64,000 nt of DNA from Ceratopteris richardii (lineage: Eukaryota; Streptophyta; Polypodiopsida; Polypodiales; Pteridaceae). Of this stretch, positions 40,401 to 47,439 are shown one piece after another. Location: positions 185,196,880 through 185,260,879 of the forward strand of contig CM035420.1 in NCBI GenBank assembly GCA_020310875.1, read 5' to 3'. The notes beneath the pieces were generated by a model. It saw nothing but the letters and a program-made list of their open reading frames with translations, was not told the origin of the DNA and made no database searches. Position numbers and translations under genes: made by a program. Numbering within the stretch: the first letter of the stretch is position 1; each line of letters begins with the position of its first letter.

Positions 40401-41067
40401 TCTTGTTCAAAACCTTGTGTTGCAGAGGAATGATATTTGCAAAAAAGGAGTCAGGGATGCAACGGAACTCCCTTCTTTTCCAAAGGCCAGAAGGAGGCAG
40501 CAACCAAAGGCGGATCACAAGCAGAAGAAGCCGAGTACTACCTATGTCCGAGATCAAAAGTACCGGTGCAGCAGAATGTCCCAGAAAATAAACCAGGTGT
40601 GGGTGCGGAAAGGCGAACGACCGGGTGCACCACCGTCAACTACGCGGGCAAAAGCTCTTATTAGTAACCAACAACACGACACTAATAAGAAGTCTGTCAG
40701 AAATTCTTCTGCTAAAGTAAAATCTATTTGGGTGCCCAAGAAGTCGATGAAGGCAAGCCCACAATCTAGACAAATTTGGGTGCCTAAGGCTTGCTTGAGG
40801 GCACAAGTAGTTACGCCAAGGCCACAACCTACGCAGCATAACCCATCTACGAGTACAACCAGTATTCCCTCGTGCTCAACACTTAGGAACACACCAAGAC
40901 CCATTAGCATGCATGTAATCACTTATAAGTGGGTCCCTAAAAGGCCCCATTCCCAAACAGCGACACCGACACAGCTCTCAGGAGTCTCTACGAAACCGAA
41001 AGCAAAGCCCATCCACTGCATTTGGCAGTCTAAGATCTGTGATAAACCCCCCGACCCCGATTTGTAA
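31438..41067 (+). CDS. Element C gag-pol polyprotein (3209 aa) with two retropepsin-like domains and two integrase zinc modules
   Basis: Start at MNLRSGRHL, shared with B. Gag domain about 335-490. Three zinc knuckles near 559, 755 and 784 have spacing CX2CX3HX4C. A basic helix (about 860-900) and a Pro-rich PPQEAY-type repeat region follow. First retropepsin about 1360-1470 (ILDSGAG, ILGRPFM). RT about 1800-2030 with YVDD at 1936-1939. RNase H about 2075-2160. Two tandem integrase zinc modules lie at about 2251-2330 and 2381-2455, both H-x6-H-x30-C-x2-C. The integrase core acidic triad is D2484, D2546, E2582 (the last two separated by 35 residues). The integrase end is at about 2700-2830. 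A second retropepsin-like domain (about 2838-2955: DSGA at 2859, GLGGVETP, PLVLGQDWI) and a basic tail with WVPK motifs complete it. The frame looks whole. A polyprotein this long would be expected to be cut by its own protease. Confidence 0.95.
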   Translation: MNLRSGRHLVRERQSLRSSEASVNHTARSWAQQLSHHSNYPRSETSESEMSQGMDKPTGSSGVPYLYRVEGPYKTQLEYLRTNRLGASIYEDGLGRSVVQIKNPDQSIGLEHPAVKFENGAYLDKEGTIYVVTSHPDRTDDFGNVISEADLGDLEQGNMGAEPRTPRGKSVLTRIITPEWVPQDNKSIELLLNRETDEAFWRYKSNHPTDIGNIMIYEFKDPDSPGRVTYLDHASERIFVVTENDRHAYTWKGEFIFPQPRSNVSYGHPGAGTSQAHGTQGDRSRDRPEVSFANPVGRERTRTETNRVEPPEIHRAHRNQRNVDGFPLPRPREHARTLRPTQLVKSMKNYFDGTGDPYDHVAEFKQVLRAEQVEDLFTQYNAFGLTLRNTALTWFQPLDERQFRSIDQLLEAFIIEFSKSGIRHNTSSLIHSFKQTPQETVRLAGRRFRQYLERCPVSELPTSAKQVALFLDGLLSPKLRSYVYLKDPRTIEECVRICIDIEDNLGEELELSKIYKDSDSASSHSSTQSTSIEELAEKVAQKLGVTSKQIPRFAPVKRCYTCGGDHMANVCPIMAQPQVNPSSQYCTIERRYTNHTAQDCPYNKQAVRQPYPQHYQQGRYQNQDPPQPYGRPQQNFQPQYQNQQRPQPVLAQQPPAPANVIPVKYTAAEENLNRAIVPVTPLISENDPSDHSFDSTHVDSPQAYYMQSPEHGESYYSEETSEPSWESDYTNVMYANPNPRPQSRQVRPPFPRGPCYRCQGDHLIRDCPLPPPTQTQSVTIQGFCQDCGKEHLLRDCPKNPNSMPKITPINVVGLVVDSSGSVTSTAPVQVVTRAQALQQNQGVGQEKSPDASDTESQNKKRTRAWKDSRERMKRQWAKKMSELEESLRETKAKIIEITSQPHSHTFPPLPSPSPSIPSPSKTPHVTHPPPQTGSVLADPTPEDIDMMLKAYQARIQEGPNVTDHDKCYPRADLEIERTKLCAKMVALAQTMFEASCLFNYSGSAKTQLHLDGFLEKLERIIARSDKEEKNQDQEKASKNRNLSQSEVYVANAPKPDNFPPLERIERPIAQPEKEPTPQRKERARERVSQPLQEARGPPQEAYLPPQKADEPPSKAQVPPQVAYIPSQGMCEPVRKSNRISNPPQEACAPAICENEERVNNRISPPSQVAYAPNSTKPDTSSSMNRFAPDFLREIQEDKWDNESEVAPPFELVDDAHDQFPQDIPSIYGEQESVQSHERLDFESNSIQELPHFTGPWEAKSTCMRAPTVMVRNDDSVIPRNTEVVKNTNVQCNLKLEELLKVRPELWKHVAKQVPEIAKPRSQVGSHRTVPEIPLDKIGDMCEGKEGNTYLPITYQEYTTKAILDSGAGVAIATTSLWKRWGKPALRPTRMKLQMADGHIERPLGLLEGITLTTCGVEFEHSFAICDFSKNHAYEMILGRPFMRQLQVVQDWGTNSLYLQHLGVTTKVNLKDYSHRDVPPIQWNPIHRAKDDTESVHSLESGSSWMHEDTHLWMCKVAVEEEKREKAREVGAKETHRSIQDPAYAPVVFPDEEFEPHGWAEILATMDIAINEEQWTPHCDEDGYDISVFSIEPIMGEAVLEECEPSPDAFEDASDSDLESIIMDPPFASDEEYFHEVEFQPQRHGEVTTNVRLTTHVTPKEEGKKRKKREASPEEEESLFEVPENFKKYEIDDRRVMIRMPKREAQSGEAYDNKETTKKIVVAIEEGEERCTYIGHDLTEEEEYELITLLREYRDVFAWSYKDLKGVDPDICSHTIPMTSDAKPSKQKPYTYNDNYAAKIKEEIDRLVEAGFIYEIEHTEWVSPIVVVPKKNGKLRVCINLKKVNAATIRDNYPLPITEHLLERVAGKEVYSFLDGFSGYNQVAIAPEDQHKTAFATEWGIFAFRVMPFGLTNAPATFQRLMCHVFKEFLRKSLEVYVDDLCAHSNVRQTHIPELRQIFDKCREYQVCLNPEKCVFMVRQGKILGHIVSKNGISTDEEKVRAIAELPRPKNVKEVQAFMGHCGYYRRFIHMYAVIAKPMYGLLTNFEWTDECENSFQELKRRLCSAPILTTPDWNKPFHVHVDASNYAIGCVLAQPTGEGNMDLPIAYASRQLNAAERNYTTTEREGLGMVYAVKKFRHYLLANKFKFFTDHQALLYLVNKPCNTGRLVRWFLLLMEYDFEVVVRKGRTHLRADHLSRLTSGEAPQGVSDDLPDAYLFNLEVVPQWAKPLVPVLTYGPNHPVVNTRNREVVKAQKYHIMAGSMYKHTDQGILACCVEEDEYAKWLQLAHVGALEQHHSKQRTLQTLKRFGVHWPTMEADVQKLCKECPICCTKPPVEHATLYQVSIVPDWSEPLVSFLRTNTFPPDMTLARKRSLEQEAQDYSLIGNNLYKRGKDGYLRLCVHESEYLKILETAHQGVAGGHFGPDRVIKAILFAGFWWPTLHMDAHTYVKRCDVCQRTQYPIRKDEMPLKPMMSGRAFSKWGIDFVGPINPPAKGSHAEYIIVATDYLTKWVEVKATTKNDAQTTAKFLFENVFTRYGLPIELVSDRGTHFLNEVIENLLQEFLVIHKKSAPYHPQANGQAESTNKILCNVLTKLVNTKRSDWDKQLHHAVWAYRVAYKTVLQATPFQMVFGQNAVLPLDFLIPTLRVAREHEWTGHELSSRIFDLERLGETRLRAAAGIYAAKKRQKAYFDAHVKDKGLKAGDLVLVYTLKQHARKLEKRGYGPMIINRISTSGAVQLATLEGDVLPNYISGCRVKLYQEPLTEEMLSRLNTAKKRKEEEKRVREEAQAEALERIRRMKLRRQGRDQPGANDYADQGFPMAMCEVAGTSSHRIIDRRPFVTLDIGQGKSARTVRALIDSGAATSAVKLSYCQELQLTVNPVEAYLIGLGGVETPCMGEAELPLYIHDEAMTVKVLVCQDEDLTEPLVLGQDWIYDQAINLNLRSGLLQVWVNHSRVTVELDNGALKELGKAQTPGPSRGTHEDDHVVLVQNLVLQRNDICKKGVRDATELPSFPKARRRQQPKADHKQKKPSTTYVRDQKYRCSRMSQKINQVWVRKGERPGAPPSTTRAKALISNQQHDTNKKSVRNSSAKVKSIWVPKKSMKASPQSRQIWVPKACLRAQVVTPRPQPTQHNPSTSTTSIPSCSTLRNTPRPISMHVITYKWVPKRPHSQTATPTQLSGVSTKPKAKPIHCIWQSKICDKPPDPDL

Positions 41068-41189
41068 ATTCACCCCACTTACTAACGGCATTAGTATCCT
41101 AGGAATACACAAACGTTAACTACACTCACTGTCTTCGTGCACTTACTAACCACTAACTCACCATATACCTCATGATAATGTTGTAACGG

Positions 41190-41214
41190 GGACAGCAACG
41201 GATTTAGTCTGTCC
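41190..41214 (+). other. Conserved RNA hairpin upstream of ORF2 in element C
   Basis: GGACAG (41190-41195) pairs with CTGTCC (41209-41214) around a 13-nt loop. B has GGACAC/GTGTCC here: a G-C pair in one is a C-G pair in the other, while the loops differ. Conserved TTGTAAC lies just before and ATGTTAAC just after. Confidence 0.6.
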
Positions 41215-41240
41215 ATTACGATGTTAACACATGCTTCTAT

Positions 41241-41250
41241 ATTCTCACAG
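41241..41250 (+). promoter_or_regulatory. Candidate 3' splice site before ORF2 of element C
   Basis: ATTCTCACAG, preceded by a branch-point-like TTAAC, is kept in B (ending 47457) although the bases after it differ. Joined to the leader donor it would make a subgenomic RNA whose first ATG is 41272. This is inference by analogy with spliced downstream genes of some plant LTR elements. Confidence 0.4.
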
Positions 41251-41271
41251 AATCAGAAGGCAAGCAGTGAA

Positions 41272-43197
41272 ATGGCAGAAGCGACAGGTTCGGGCTCACA
41301 AGTAGGGATACTTACTGAAGGAATTGATGTGGATAGCCTACCTGTGGACGTGCCCCCGACTGAACGACCAGTGGAGATGCAACACCTTCAGCAACTCCCG
41401 GTGCCAGACCCACCTACAGGAATCACGGAAAGAGTCCATGCCAACTCTCATTGGTTCAATGGCATGCCCGGTCCATTAGGAGAGGCTAAGTATATCTGGG
41501 AGTCTAAATGCGAGTATGACAGATCATGGGTGCGTTTCCAATTTTTCTCCAAGGAGTTCGAGACTTTACAGAACACCGAAGACCTCCAGATCATATGGCA
41601 ACGAGCAGGGTTGGCGGAATATTTTGAAGCCCCACTACCTAAACCCGACCTCCTCCGATGTTACTATCTGGTCTCTACATTACAAGCTCATGAAGATAAG
41701 GACCAACCCGGATCATTTGTTCTCCCCTCATTGCTGGGCAACAACGAGTTGAAGAGGTTTGAACTTACTGTGGAGCTAGTGAGTGATGCTTTAAAGATGC
41801 ATGGCACGCATGTACCCTCAGAAAAGGATGCTCTCGTTCCCAACAACATGAAGGACAGGAAAGTAGTGAAGCTGAAAGACATGGCAGCCCTCACCCCAAA
41901 TGTGTCCATCCCTCTCCGCATGTGCATGCAACATTTCGCCTTCCCCGGTCAAGACCGATTCACGCAACCACACAAGAAGATCTGGTTTGCTCTCTACTTG
42001 GCGGAAGCAGGTGCGCTACCTATTAAGCTACCAGTGTGGATTATAGATCAGTTGCATGAAGCGAACAAACGGGCTTCTAGGAAATTAGTGGTGAACGGAT
42101 GCTGTGCACTCACACGCATCATTTACCGATGCTTGGCATATGATGTCCCCATTGAGCGTGCCTTAACTTGGGCACAATTACAAATGTTTAAAAGGCTCAA
42201 GACATCCACACATCAGTCCAAGCGCATGAGGGGCGCGATTCCGTGTGTCCAGACAAGGGAAGTCCTGACTACTCCTGAGGCATCACCATTAAGAGAGGGC
42301 ACTGTACCTCCTTTTACCATTAGGATACCCAGGTCGGAATCTGACACTACGACACAACCCACCCCATCGGCTCCTCCGGTTACACCTGAATTCGAGTTTG
42401 CTGCCACTGGAGAGGCTGAAGGACTGGACCCCCAGGATTTCGAAGCATTCCTACAAAGCACACAATTCTCTGATGTGGAGTTTTATTCAGAGGCAGAGGA
42501 GCAGGGCACATCCTCACGGAGAAGAAGAAAGTCTACAGACGGTAGACATGTCCATTGGAGTGACGCTCAGCAAAGCCAACAACACGGACACCCGGAAGAA
42601 GAAGAAGCATATGAAGAAGAGACCACTGAAGCCCCAGCATATACAGCAGAACTCCGAAGGCTGTATCAGATTATGGAAAGAGTGCGATCGCAGCAGTTAC
42701 TCACTGAACAGAGCAGCAGAGTACTTATGACTCAGTTGTTGGAAGAAGCGGGAGTTGACTCAGAGTACAGGGAAGGTCTCTTATTGATGGCAGAAACATA
42801 TGGAGTTGTAGAAGCTGTGCGCACTGCCATTCAGAGGCCTTCAGTTCAATATGACCCACGAAGGTTCCAGACACGACCTCGCTCAGGTAAAAATATCCAA
42901 ATTCCCGTTACAGTTGCAGAAGAGCCCACTACTACACCAACCTCCCAAACAGCTAGTCAACAGCACCCCGCCACCCATGAGGAGTCCACCGAACCACTAC
43001 CATCCACTCCCCCACCATCACCTCCTAGAAGAGAAACAGTGGAAACCACATCGACTGCTCAACCCACCGACCCCACCTTCACCTTCCGTACTCCGATCTC
43101 CAGTGCCACCCTATTCTCTACCACTGATAACCCGGTCTTTGACGCAAACCCCATCACTACACCACCCACCGAAACCATTCCCGAGCCTGCCCTATGA
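41272..43197 (+). CDS. Element C ORF2, protein of unknown function (641 aa)
   Basis: I do not recognise the family. Start chosen at MAEATGSGS because B has MAEVAGTSS there; an upstream in-frame ATG at 41221 lies before the acceptor-like site. Residues about 60-310 form the conserved part shared with B, including GPLGEAKYIWESK, PKPDLLRCYYL, MCMQHFAFPGQDRF, KKIWFALYLAEA and CCALTRIIYRCLAYDVPI. The rest is acidic and Pro/Thr-rich low complexity. No signal peptide, membrane span, zinc motif or known enzyme motif is visible, so there is no support for calling it an envelope. It lies between pol and ORF3 on the same strand and looks whole. Confidence 0.75.
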   Translation: MAEATGSGSQVGILTEGIDVDSLPVDVPPTERPVEMQHLQQLPVPDPPTGITERVHANSHWFNGMPGPLGEAKYIWESKCEYDRSWVRFQFFSKEFETLQNTEDLQIIWQRAGLAEYFEAPLPKPDLLRCYYLVSTLQAHEDKDQPGSFVLPSLLGNNELKRFELTVELVSDALKMHGTHVPSEKDALVPNNMKDRKVVKLKDMAALTPNVSIPLRMCMQHFAFPGQDRFTQPHKKIWFALYLAEAGALPIKLPVWIIDQLHEANKRASRKLVVNGCCALTRIIYRCLAYDVPIERALTWAQLQMFKRLKTSTHQSKRMRGAIPCVQTREVLTTPEASPLREGTVPPFTIRIPRSESDTTTQPTPSAPPVTPEFEFAATGEAEGLDPQDFEAFLQSTQFSDVEFYSEAEEQGTSSRRRRKSTDGRHVHWSDAQQSQQHGHPEEEEAYEEETTEAPAYTAELRRLYQIMERVRSQQLLTEQSSRVLMTQLLEEAGVDSEYREGLLLMAETYGVVEAVRTAIQRPSVQYDPRRFQTRPRSGKNIQIPVTVAEEPTTTPTSQTASQQHPATHEESTEPLPSTPPPSPPRRETVETTSTAQPTDPTFTFRTPISSATLFSTTDNPVFDANPITTPPTETIPEPAL

Positions 43198-43209
43198 CAA
43201 CCATCCCCA

Positions 43210-45525
43210 ATGCCTTCAGCCACCAGTCATCCTGACCCCAGATCCACATTCATGGGCTTCCCTGCTACCACGCAACCCTTTCAGCCCTCCTCAAATTTAC
43301 GACCCCAACCCCCGATATCCCTCTCTCCATTTCTACAATCCCTCCAGGACATCTTTGCTAGGGCTTTTCAACCAGGCCCTCAACCATTCCCTGTCTTTTC
43401 AGCTCCCCACCCCACGTCACATCTATTCACCACTTCCACACACACACCACCTACCATACCAATGTATATGGCAGGCCCCACACTAACACCCACTCCTGAA
43501 GGTATGGACATTTCACCACCCACGGCACCTCCACCCATGGTTTCACCTCCTCCCATTCCCCCTCCACCAATTTCACCCACACACACAACTTTCGTAGACA
43601 CATCATTCACTGTCTCCCTTCCCCAATTCCCTTCCCATGCATCTTCCACAGTAAACACCCCCCACTCATCTATAGGTAATGCATTGGACACCATGTTGGC
43701 TTGTATATCAAATTTAAGAACAGATTACATTCAGCTCCAGCAACAAAACGCACGCCTGCAAGAGCACTCAGCGACACTACAGCTCCGCCTTGCGGTACTA
43801 GAAGAGGAGAATGCTCGCCTCCACACACAGTTCCAAACCCTCCAAGACGCCCATAATATATTGGAAGTACAGCTACAGAACGTAGATCAGGAAGCAGTGC
43901 AGGTGGTAGAAAGTCACCTACGGACACAACTGGAACGCAACTCAAAACTTCAGCGAAATATGGCGCTACTTAAACGCCATCTTGCGGCTGCTCAGGAAGA
44001 GAACAGACGTCTGCAAATACAAAATCAAGAGAACCTGGAGGCAGCTATTGAGAGCACACCGGGGGCACCCATCAGCCCATCCAAGTTTCAAGCAGTGACC
44101 CCCGATAATATCAAGATTATATTGGAAGATTATGCCATGCTACTCGAAGCACATGATAAGCTATCGGAGGAGCTAGGACAACTGAAGCAGGAACACCAAC
44201 AAGGCCCAACAGCTGCCCCTCCAACCACCCCCTCTGCAGCTTCGCTTCCCTCCGACGCAGAGGCCATAAAAGATCTCCAGCAACAAGTAACTGAATTGCA
44301 GACACGCCTACTACAATATGAGAGGCCATCTTCCCCTCCGGAGGCTCCCACGGACGAAGAAGTTGTGCAAATTCCTGTGGAACAAACGTTTGATGAAGAA
44401 TATGATCCGCAACCATTCCCAGGAGGCCAACAAACAGAAGAAGCGCAGGACACGTTCGAGGCACCACGGCCGCCATGGTTACGACAAGTGGAGGAAATAG
44501 GGACCTCGCATGAAGAGCGCACCGTAGTGCAAAATCAGGCTATGAGGGTCATAGAGGAGACTGTTTTACAATCAGATTACTTCAAGAACTTGTCATCGAG
44601 ACGCCTGATTCTCTCATCGGAACTCCAGTACAGGCCATATTATATTATCTTGGCTGATTATAATGCAGAAATACAAAGAGTCACGGGTCAGATTCCTACT
44701 TTTGCGACCCAATTTCAACCCGAAGACCTTCCTCCAGAGGTGCGAAAAGGCAAGATTCGTCAACCAACATGGCGGCAAAAACTTTTAGAGACTTATCCAG
44801 AAATGCTACGCACATGGAACAACGCGCCGTTGCACCTCCTGTACAACCCATGCTACGGTCCAGTCCCCCGCCGCAGGTCGTGGAAGGCATTTAATATCAA
44901 GGTACAGAACAATGCGCAATGCAAGGAATGGCTGAACTACCCGTACATAGCGCCACCACAAGGACCACCATCGGTAGCATATATGATGGGGACCATTCGC
45001 CACTGGATGCCGCGCTTGAAGCCCATGCAAGATGTAGCAGCGCAAATGATGCTTAAAATCTTAGATATGATGCAAGTGGTGCTGAAGACCTTTAGAAATG
45101 CAGCCGCACCACAGGTACGCCTTCCGGGGTTTAGCAATGGAAATTACGACTTGGTGTATGACATGAGCACCACCCCCAGTATCCGTGTGGCTTACGCTTG
45201 GCATGCACGCATCAAATACCTCCCCGCCTGCTACAAACAGACCTTCGAAGAAATGTTCAGATCAGGGTTCTGGGAGTACCACTCGGAGATTTTCGCGCCA
45301 AAGCCGACACATCTGCTTCAACTGTTTGCTTGTGAACAAGCAATGTATTCAGAGTACTACACCACCCCGCAACCAGAGACCCCCGGTGCAATAAATTGGG
45401 AGGCATTGGAAGCCGATCTAGCAAGAGGCTTAAGGATAGGAGAACATGAACTGGCCACCAATGTCATCCAATATTACATCGACCACCCGAGGGAACAAAG
45501 GCCTGTCAGGGGCGACAGACGCTAG
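43210..45525 (+). CDS. Element C ORF3, Pro-rich/coiled-coil protein of unknown function (771 aa)
   Basis: Starts 12 nt after ORF2. Residues 1-155 are Pro/Thr-rich. Residues about 157-280 are a strong coiled coil (YIQLQQQNARLQEHSATLQL, LEEENARLHTQFQTLQ). Residues about 280-440 are acidic and Pro-rich. Residues about 445-771 form a conserved globular part with YNPCYGPVPRRRSWKAF, YMMGTIRHWMPR, HARIKYLPACYKQTFEEMF and GFWEYHSEIF. This last part recurs in B (49850-50405) and in E (63362-64000, minus strand), so it is a genuine family protein. No membrane span or enzymatic motif seen. It ends just before the polypurine tract; a structural or RNA-binding role is a guess. Looks whole. Confidence 0.78.
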   Translation: MPSATSHPDPRSTFMGFPATTQPFQPSSNLRPQPPISLSPFLQSLQDIFARAFQPGPQPFPVFSAPHPTSHLFTTSTHTPPTIPMYMAGPTLTPTPEGMDISPPTAPPPMVSPPPIPPPPISPTHTTFVDTSFTVSLPQFPSHASSTVNTPHSSIGNALDTMLACISNLRTDYIQLQQQNARLQEHSATLQLRLAVLEEENARLHTQFQTLQDAHNILEVQLQNVDQEAVQVVESHLRTQLERNSKLQRNMALLKRHLAAAQEENRRLQIQNQENLEAAIESTPGAPISPSKFQAVTPDNIKIILEDYAMLLEAHDKLSEELGQLKQEHQQGPTAAPPTTPSAASLPSDAEAIKDLQQQVTELQTRLLQYERPSSPPEAPTDEEVVQIPVEQTFDEEYDPQPFPGGQQTEEAQDTFEAPRPPWLRQVEEIGTSHEERTVVQNQAMRVIEETVLQSDYFKNLSSRRLILSSELQYRPYYIILADYNAEIQRVTGQIPTFATQFQPEDLPPEVRKGKIRQPTWRQKLLETYPEMLRTWNNAPLHLLYNPCYGPVPRRRSWKAFNIKVQNNAQCKEWLNYPYIAPPQGPPSVAYMMGTIRHWMPRLKPMQDVAAQMMLKILDMMQVVLKTFRNAAAPQVRLPGFSNGNYDLVYDMSTTPSIRVAYAWHARIKYLPACYKQTFEEMFRSGFWEYHSEIFAPKPTHLLQLFACEQAMYSEYYTTPQPETPGAINWEALEADLARGLRIGEHELATNVIQYYIDHPREQRPVRGDRR

Positions 45526-45536
45526 GAAGGGGGGAG
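45524..45536 (+). other. Polypurine tract of element C
   Basis: AGGAAGGGGGGAG directly before the 3' LTR. Confidence 0.88.
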
Positions 45537-46106
45537 TGTTGGCATACAAAGCAATAAAGGAGTCATGCACAATACGGCAACAAGGCCAGATCATTTTTTC
45601 CCATAGATTATGTACAACCCAAGTGATTTTAATCACTACACAAACATTGTAAATCCCGTTTTTGGTAGATTAGACTCCATTTTGTGCAAGCCGAGGAGTC
45701 CTCGAGCTTGAGGAGTATTAGAAGTACCATCGTACCAAATTTCATAATTTTTAGACTTCGTTTGAGCCCTCAAATAAGCCCTGGAACCTAATTTTTAACT
45801 AGGCCGGACACTAGGTCTGGACAGGGCCAAAAGCTAGTCAAAAACTATAAAAAGAGCTAGAGAGCTCATTTTTGAGGTTAGATTGTAATTGAAACGAATT
45901 TGTAAAGAGCATTTTGAAAGTAATCTAAAAGCTCCATTGATTCTCACTCTTTGTCTTACTGTGTGTGCGCGTGTGTGTGTATGTGTGTGCATGTTAGTGT
46001 GCTTCTCACTCACGCACTTGTGCCGCCACTTGCTCGAGGTCTTCATACCATCCTCACGTCTTCCCGGATTGACATTAAAGGAGGTGCTACTCATCACTGA
46101 GCTACA
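45537..46106 (+). repeat. 3' LTR of element C
   Basis: 570-bp partner of 28729-29298, one difference seen. Confidence 0.96.
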
Positions 46107-46111
46107 AGCTC
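46107..46111. repeat. Right target-site duplication of element C (AGCTC)
   Basis: Perfect copy of 28724-28728 after the terminal GAGCTACA. Confidence 0.95.
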
Positions 46112-47270
46112 CCATAGGATAATTGATCGACGTCCTTTTATGACCTTAGATATAGGACAAGGAAAGGGTGCAAGGACTGTAAGAGCCTTGATTGACTCAG
46201 GTGCAGCCACTAGTGCTGTTAAATTGTCTTACTGTCAAAAGTTGAAATTAACCGTCAATCCTATTGAATCGTATCTCATAGGATTGGGAGGTGTGGAAAC
46301 CCCTTGCATGGGCGAGGTGGAACTTCCCCTTTATATTCAAGACGAAGTCATGACAGTCAAAGTACTAGTGTGTCAAGATGAGGACCTCACTGAGCCTCTT
46401 GTCTTGGGTCAGGACTGGATCTATGATCATGCGGTCAACCTAAACCTAAGAAGTGGACTTCTTCAGGTATGGGTAAATCATAGTCGAATTACAGTTGAAT
46501 TGGAAAATGAGGCACTCAAGGAACTAGGTAAGGCACGAACTCCTGGTCCTTCCAGGGGTGCACATGAAGTTGACAATGCTATTCTTGTCCAAAAATGTAT
46601 TATGCAGAAAGAGGATTGTCTCAACAACGGAGTCAAGAATAAAACGGTACTCCCTTCTTTCCCAAAGGCCAGAAGGATGCAGCAGCCAACGACAGATCAA
46701 ATACAGAAGAAGCAGAACACTACCTATACTAGAGGCCAAAAAAAGGAGCAAAGTAGATTGTTTCAGCCGATGAAACAAGTATGGAGGCGAAAAGGCGAAC
46801 ACCCTGTTCCGACCAGGCCAACACCACGGCCTAAACCTCTTATTAGTAATCAACAACTCAACACTAATAAGAAGTCCTTCATAAATTCTTCTGCGAAAGT
46901 AAAGTCTATTTGGGTACCCAAGAAGTCAATGAAGGCCAGCCCACAATCACGACAAATCTGGGTGCCTAAGGCTTGCTTGCGGGCTCAAATAACTACACCA
47001 AGGCCAAACCCTGTACAACATGTTTCACTCACGCGAACATCTGAGGCCCAGTCTTACACATCACGCACTAACACGTATTCTTCCATGAGCACAAGTAGAA
47101 TCACTTGTAAATGGGTCTCTAAAAAGCCCCATTTTTCAAGTAAATACCCTATCACACTCTCCAGAGCCTCCACAAAGTCAAAATCAAAACCTATCCATTG
47201 CATGTGGCAACCTAAACCTTGTAATAAACCCCCGGATCCCAATTGTAAATCCATGTCCACCTACTAACTA
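46107..47270 (+). pseudogene. Element B pol tail: second retropepsin-like domain and basic WVPK tail
   Basis: Begins with the AGCTC duplication of C. The retropepsin-like domain (about 46140-46480) has ALIDSGAATSAV, GLGGVETP and PLVLGQDWI. A basic, low-complexity tail follows with repeated aromatic-basic motifs (SIWVPKKSM, QIWVPKACL, CKWVSKK, CMWQPK). Matches the end of C's gag-pol at about 39940-41067. Confidence 0.9.
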
Positions 47271-47397
47271 CTTCACTCTCACACCACATCATTCCGCTTA
47301 GCTCTTAGGTCTACCCAATTCCTAACTACACACACAAGCACCGAGCACTGACTAACCCCCTAACCTCTCCCGAACCTCATGTTAATGTTGTAACAGG

Positions 47398-47421
47398 GGA
47401 CACAGTGTCATTTTTGTGTCC
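47398..47421 (+). other. Conserved RNA hairpin upstream of ORF2 in element B
   Basis: GGACAC (47398-47403) pairs with GTGTCC (47416-47421) around a 12-nt loop. C has GGACAG/CTGTCC at the same place, so the last pair changed on both sides. Confidence 0.55.
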
Positions 47422-47439
47422 ATTGCAATGTTAACATTT

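Larger units (their letters stand above)
28729..46106 (+). mobile_element. Ty3/Gypsy element C (17.4 kb), looks whole and very young, inserted in element B
   Basis: 570-bp LTRs at 28729-29298 and 45537-46106 differ at one site that I can find. The AGCTC duplication is perfect (28724-28728 and 46107-46111). Order: LTR, exact tRNA-Asp primer site, donor-like site, leader with a large tandem array, a 3209-codon gag-pol frame, a conserved hairpin and acceptor-like site, ORF2, ORF3, polypurine tract, LTR. It belongs to the same clade as B, A and E but has a different U3. Non-chromodomain Gypsy; Athila/Tat-like by primer site and extra 3' frames. No break is evident in the main frames. Confidence 0.96.

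Noticed and set aside
41221-41271. Upstream ATG (41221) as the ORF2 start
   Set aside because: It precedes the conserved acceptor-like site, and B's matching start is the MAEVAG methionine.
41272-45525. Envelope gene
   Set aside because: No signal peptide, membrane span or cleavage-type site is visible in ORF2 or ORF3; position alone is not enough.
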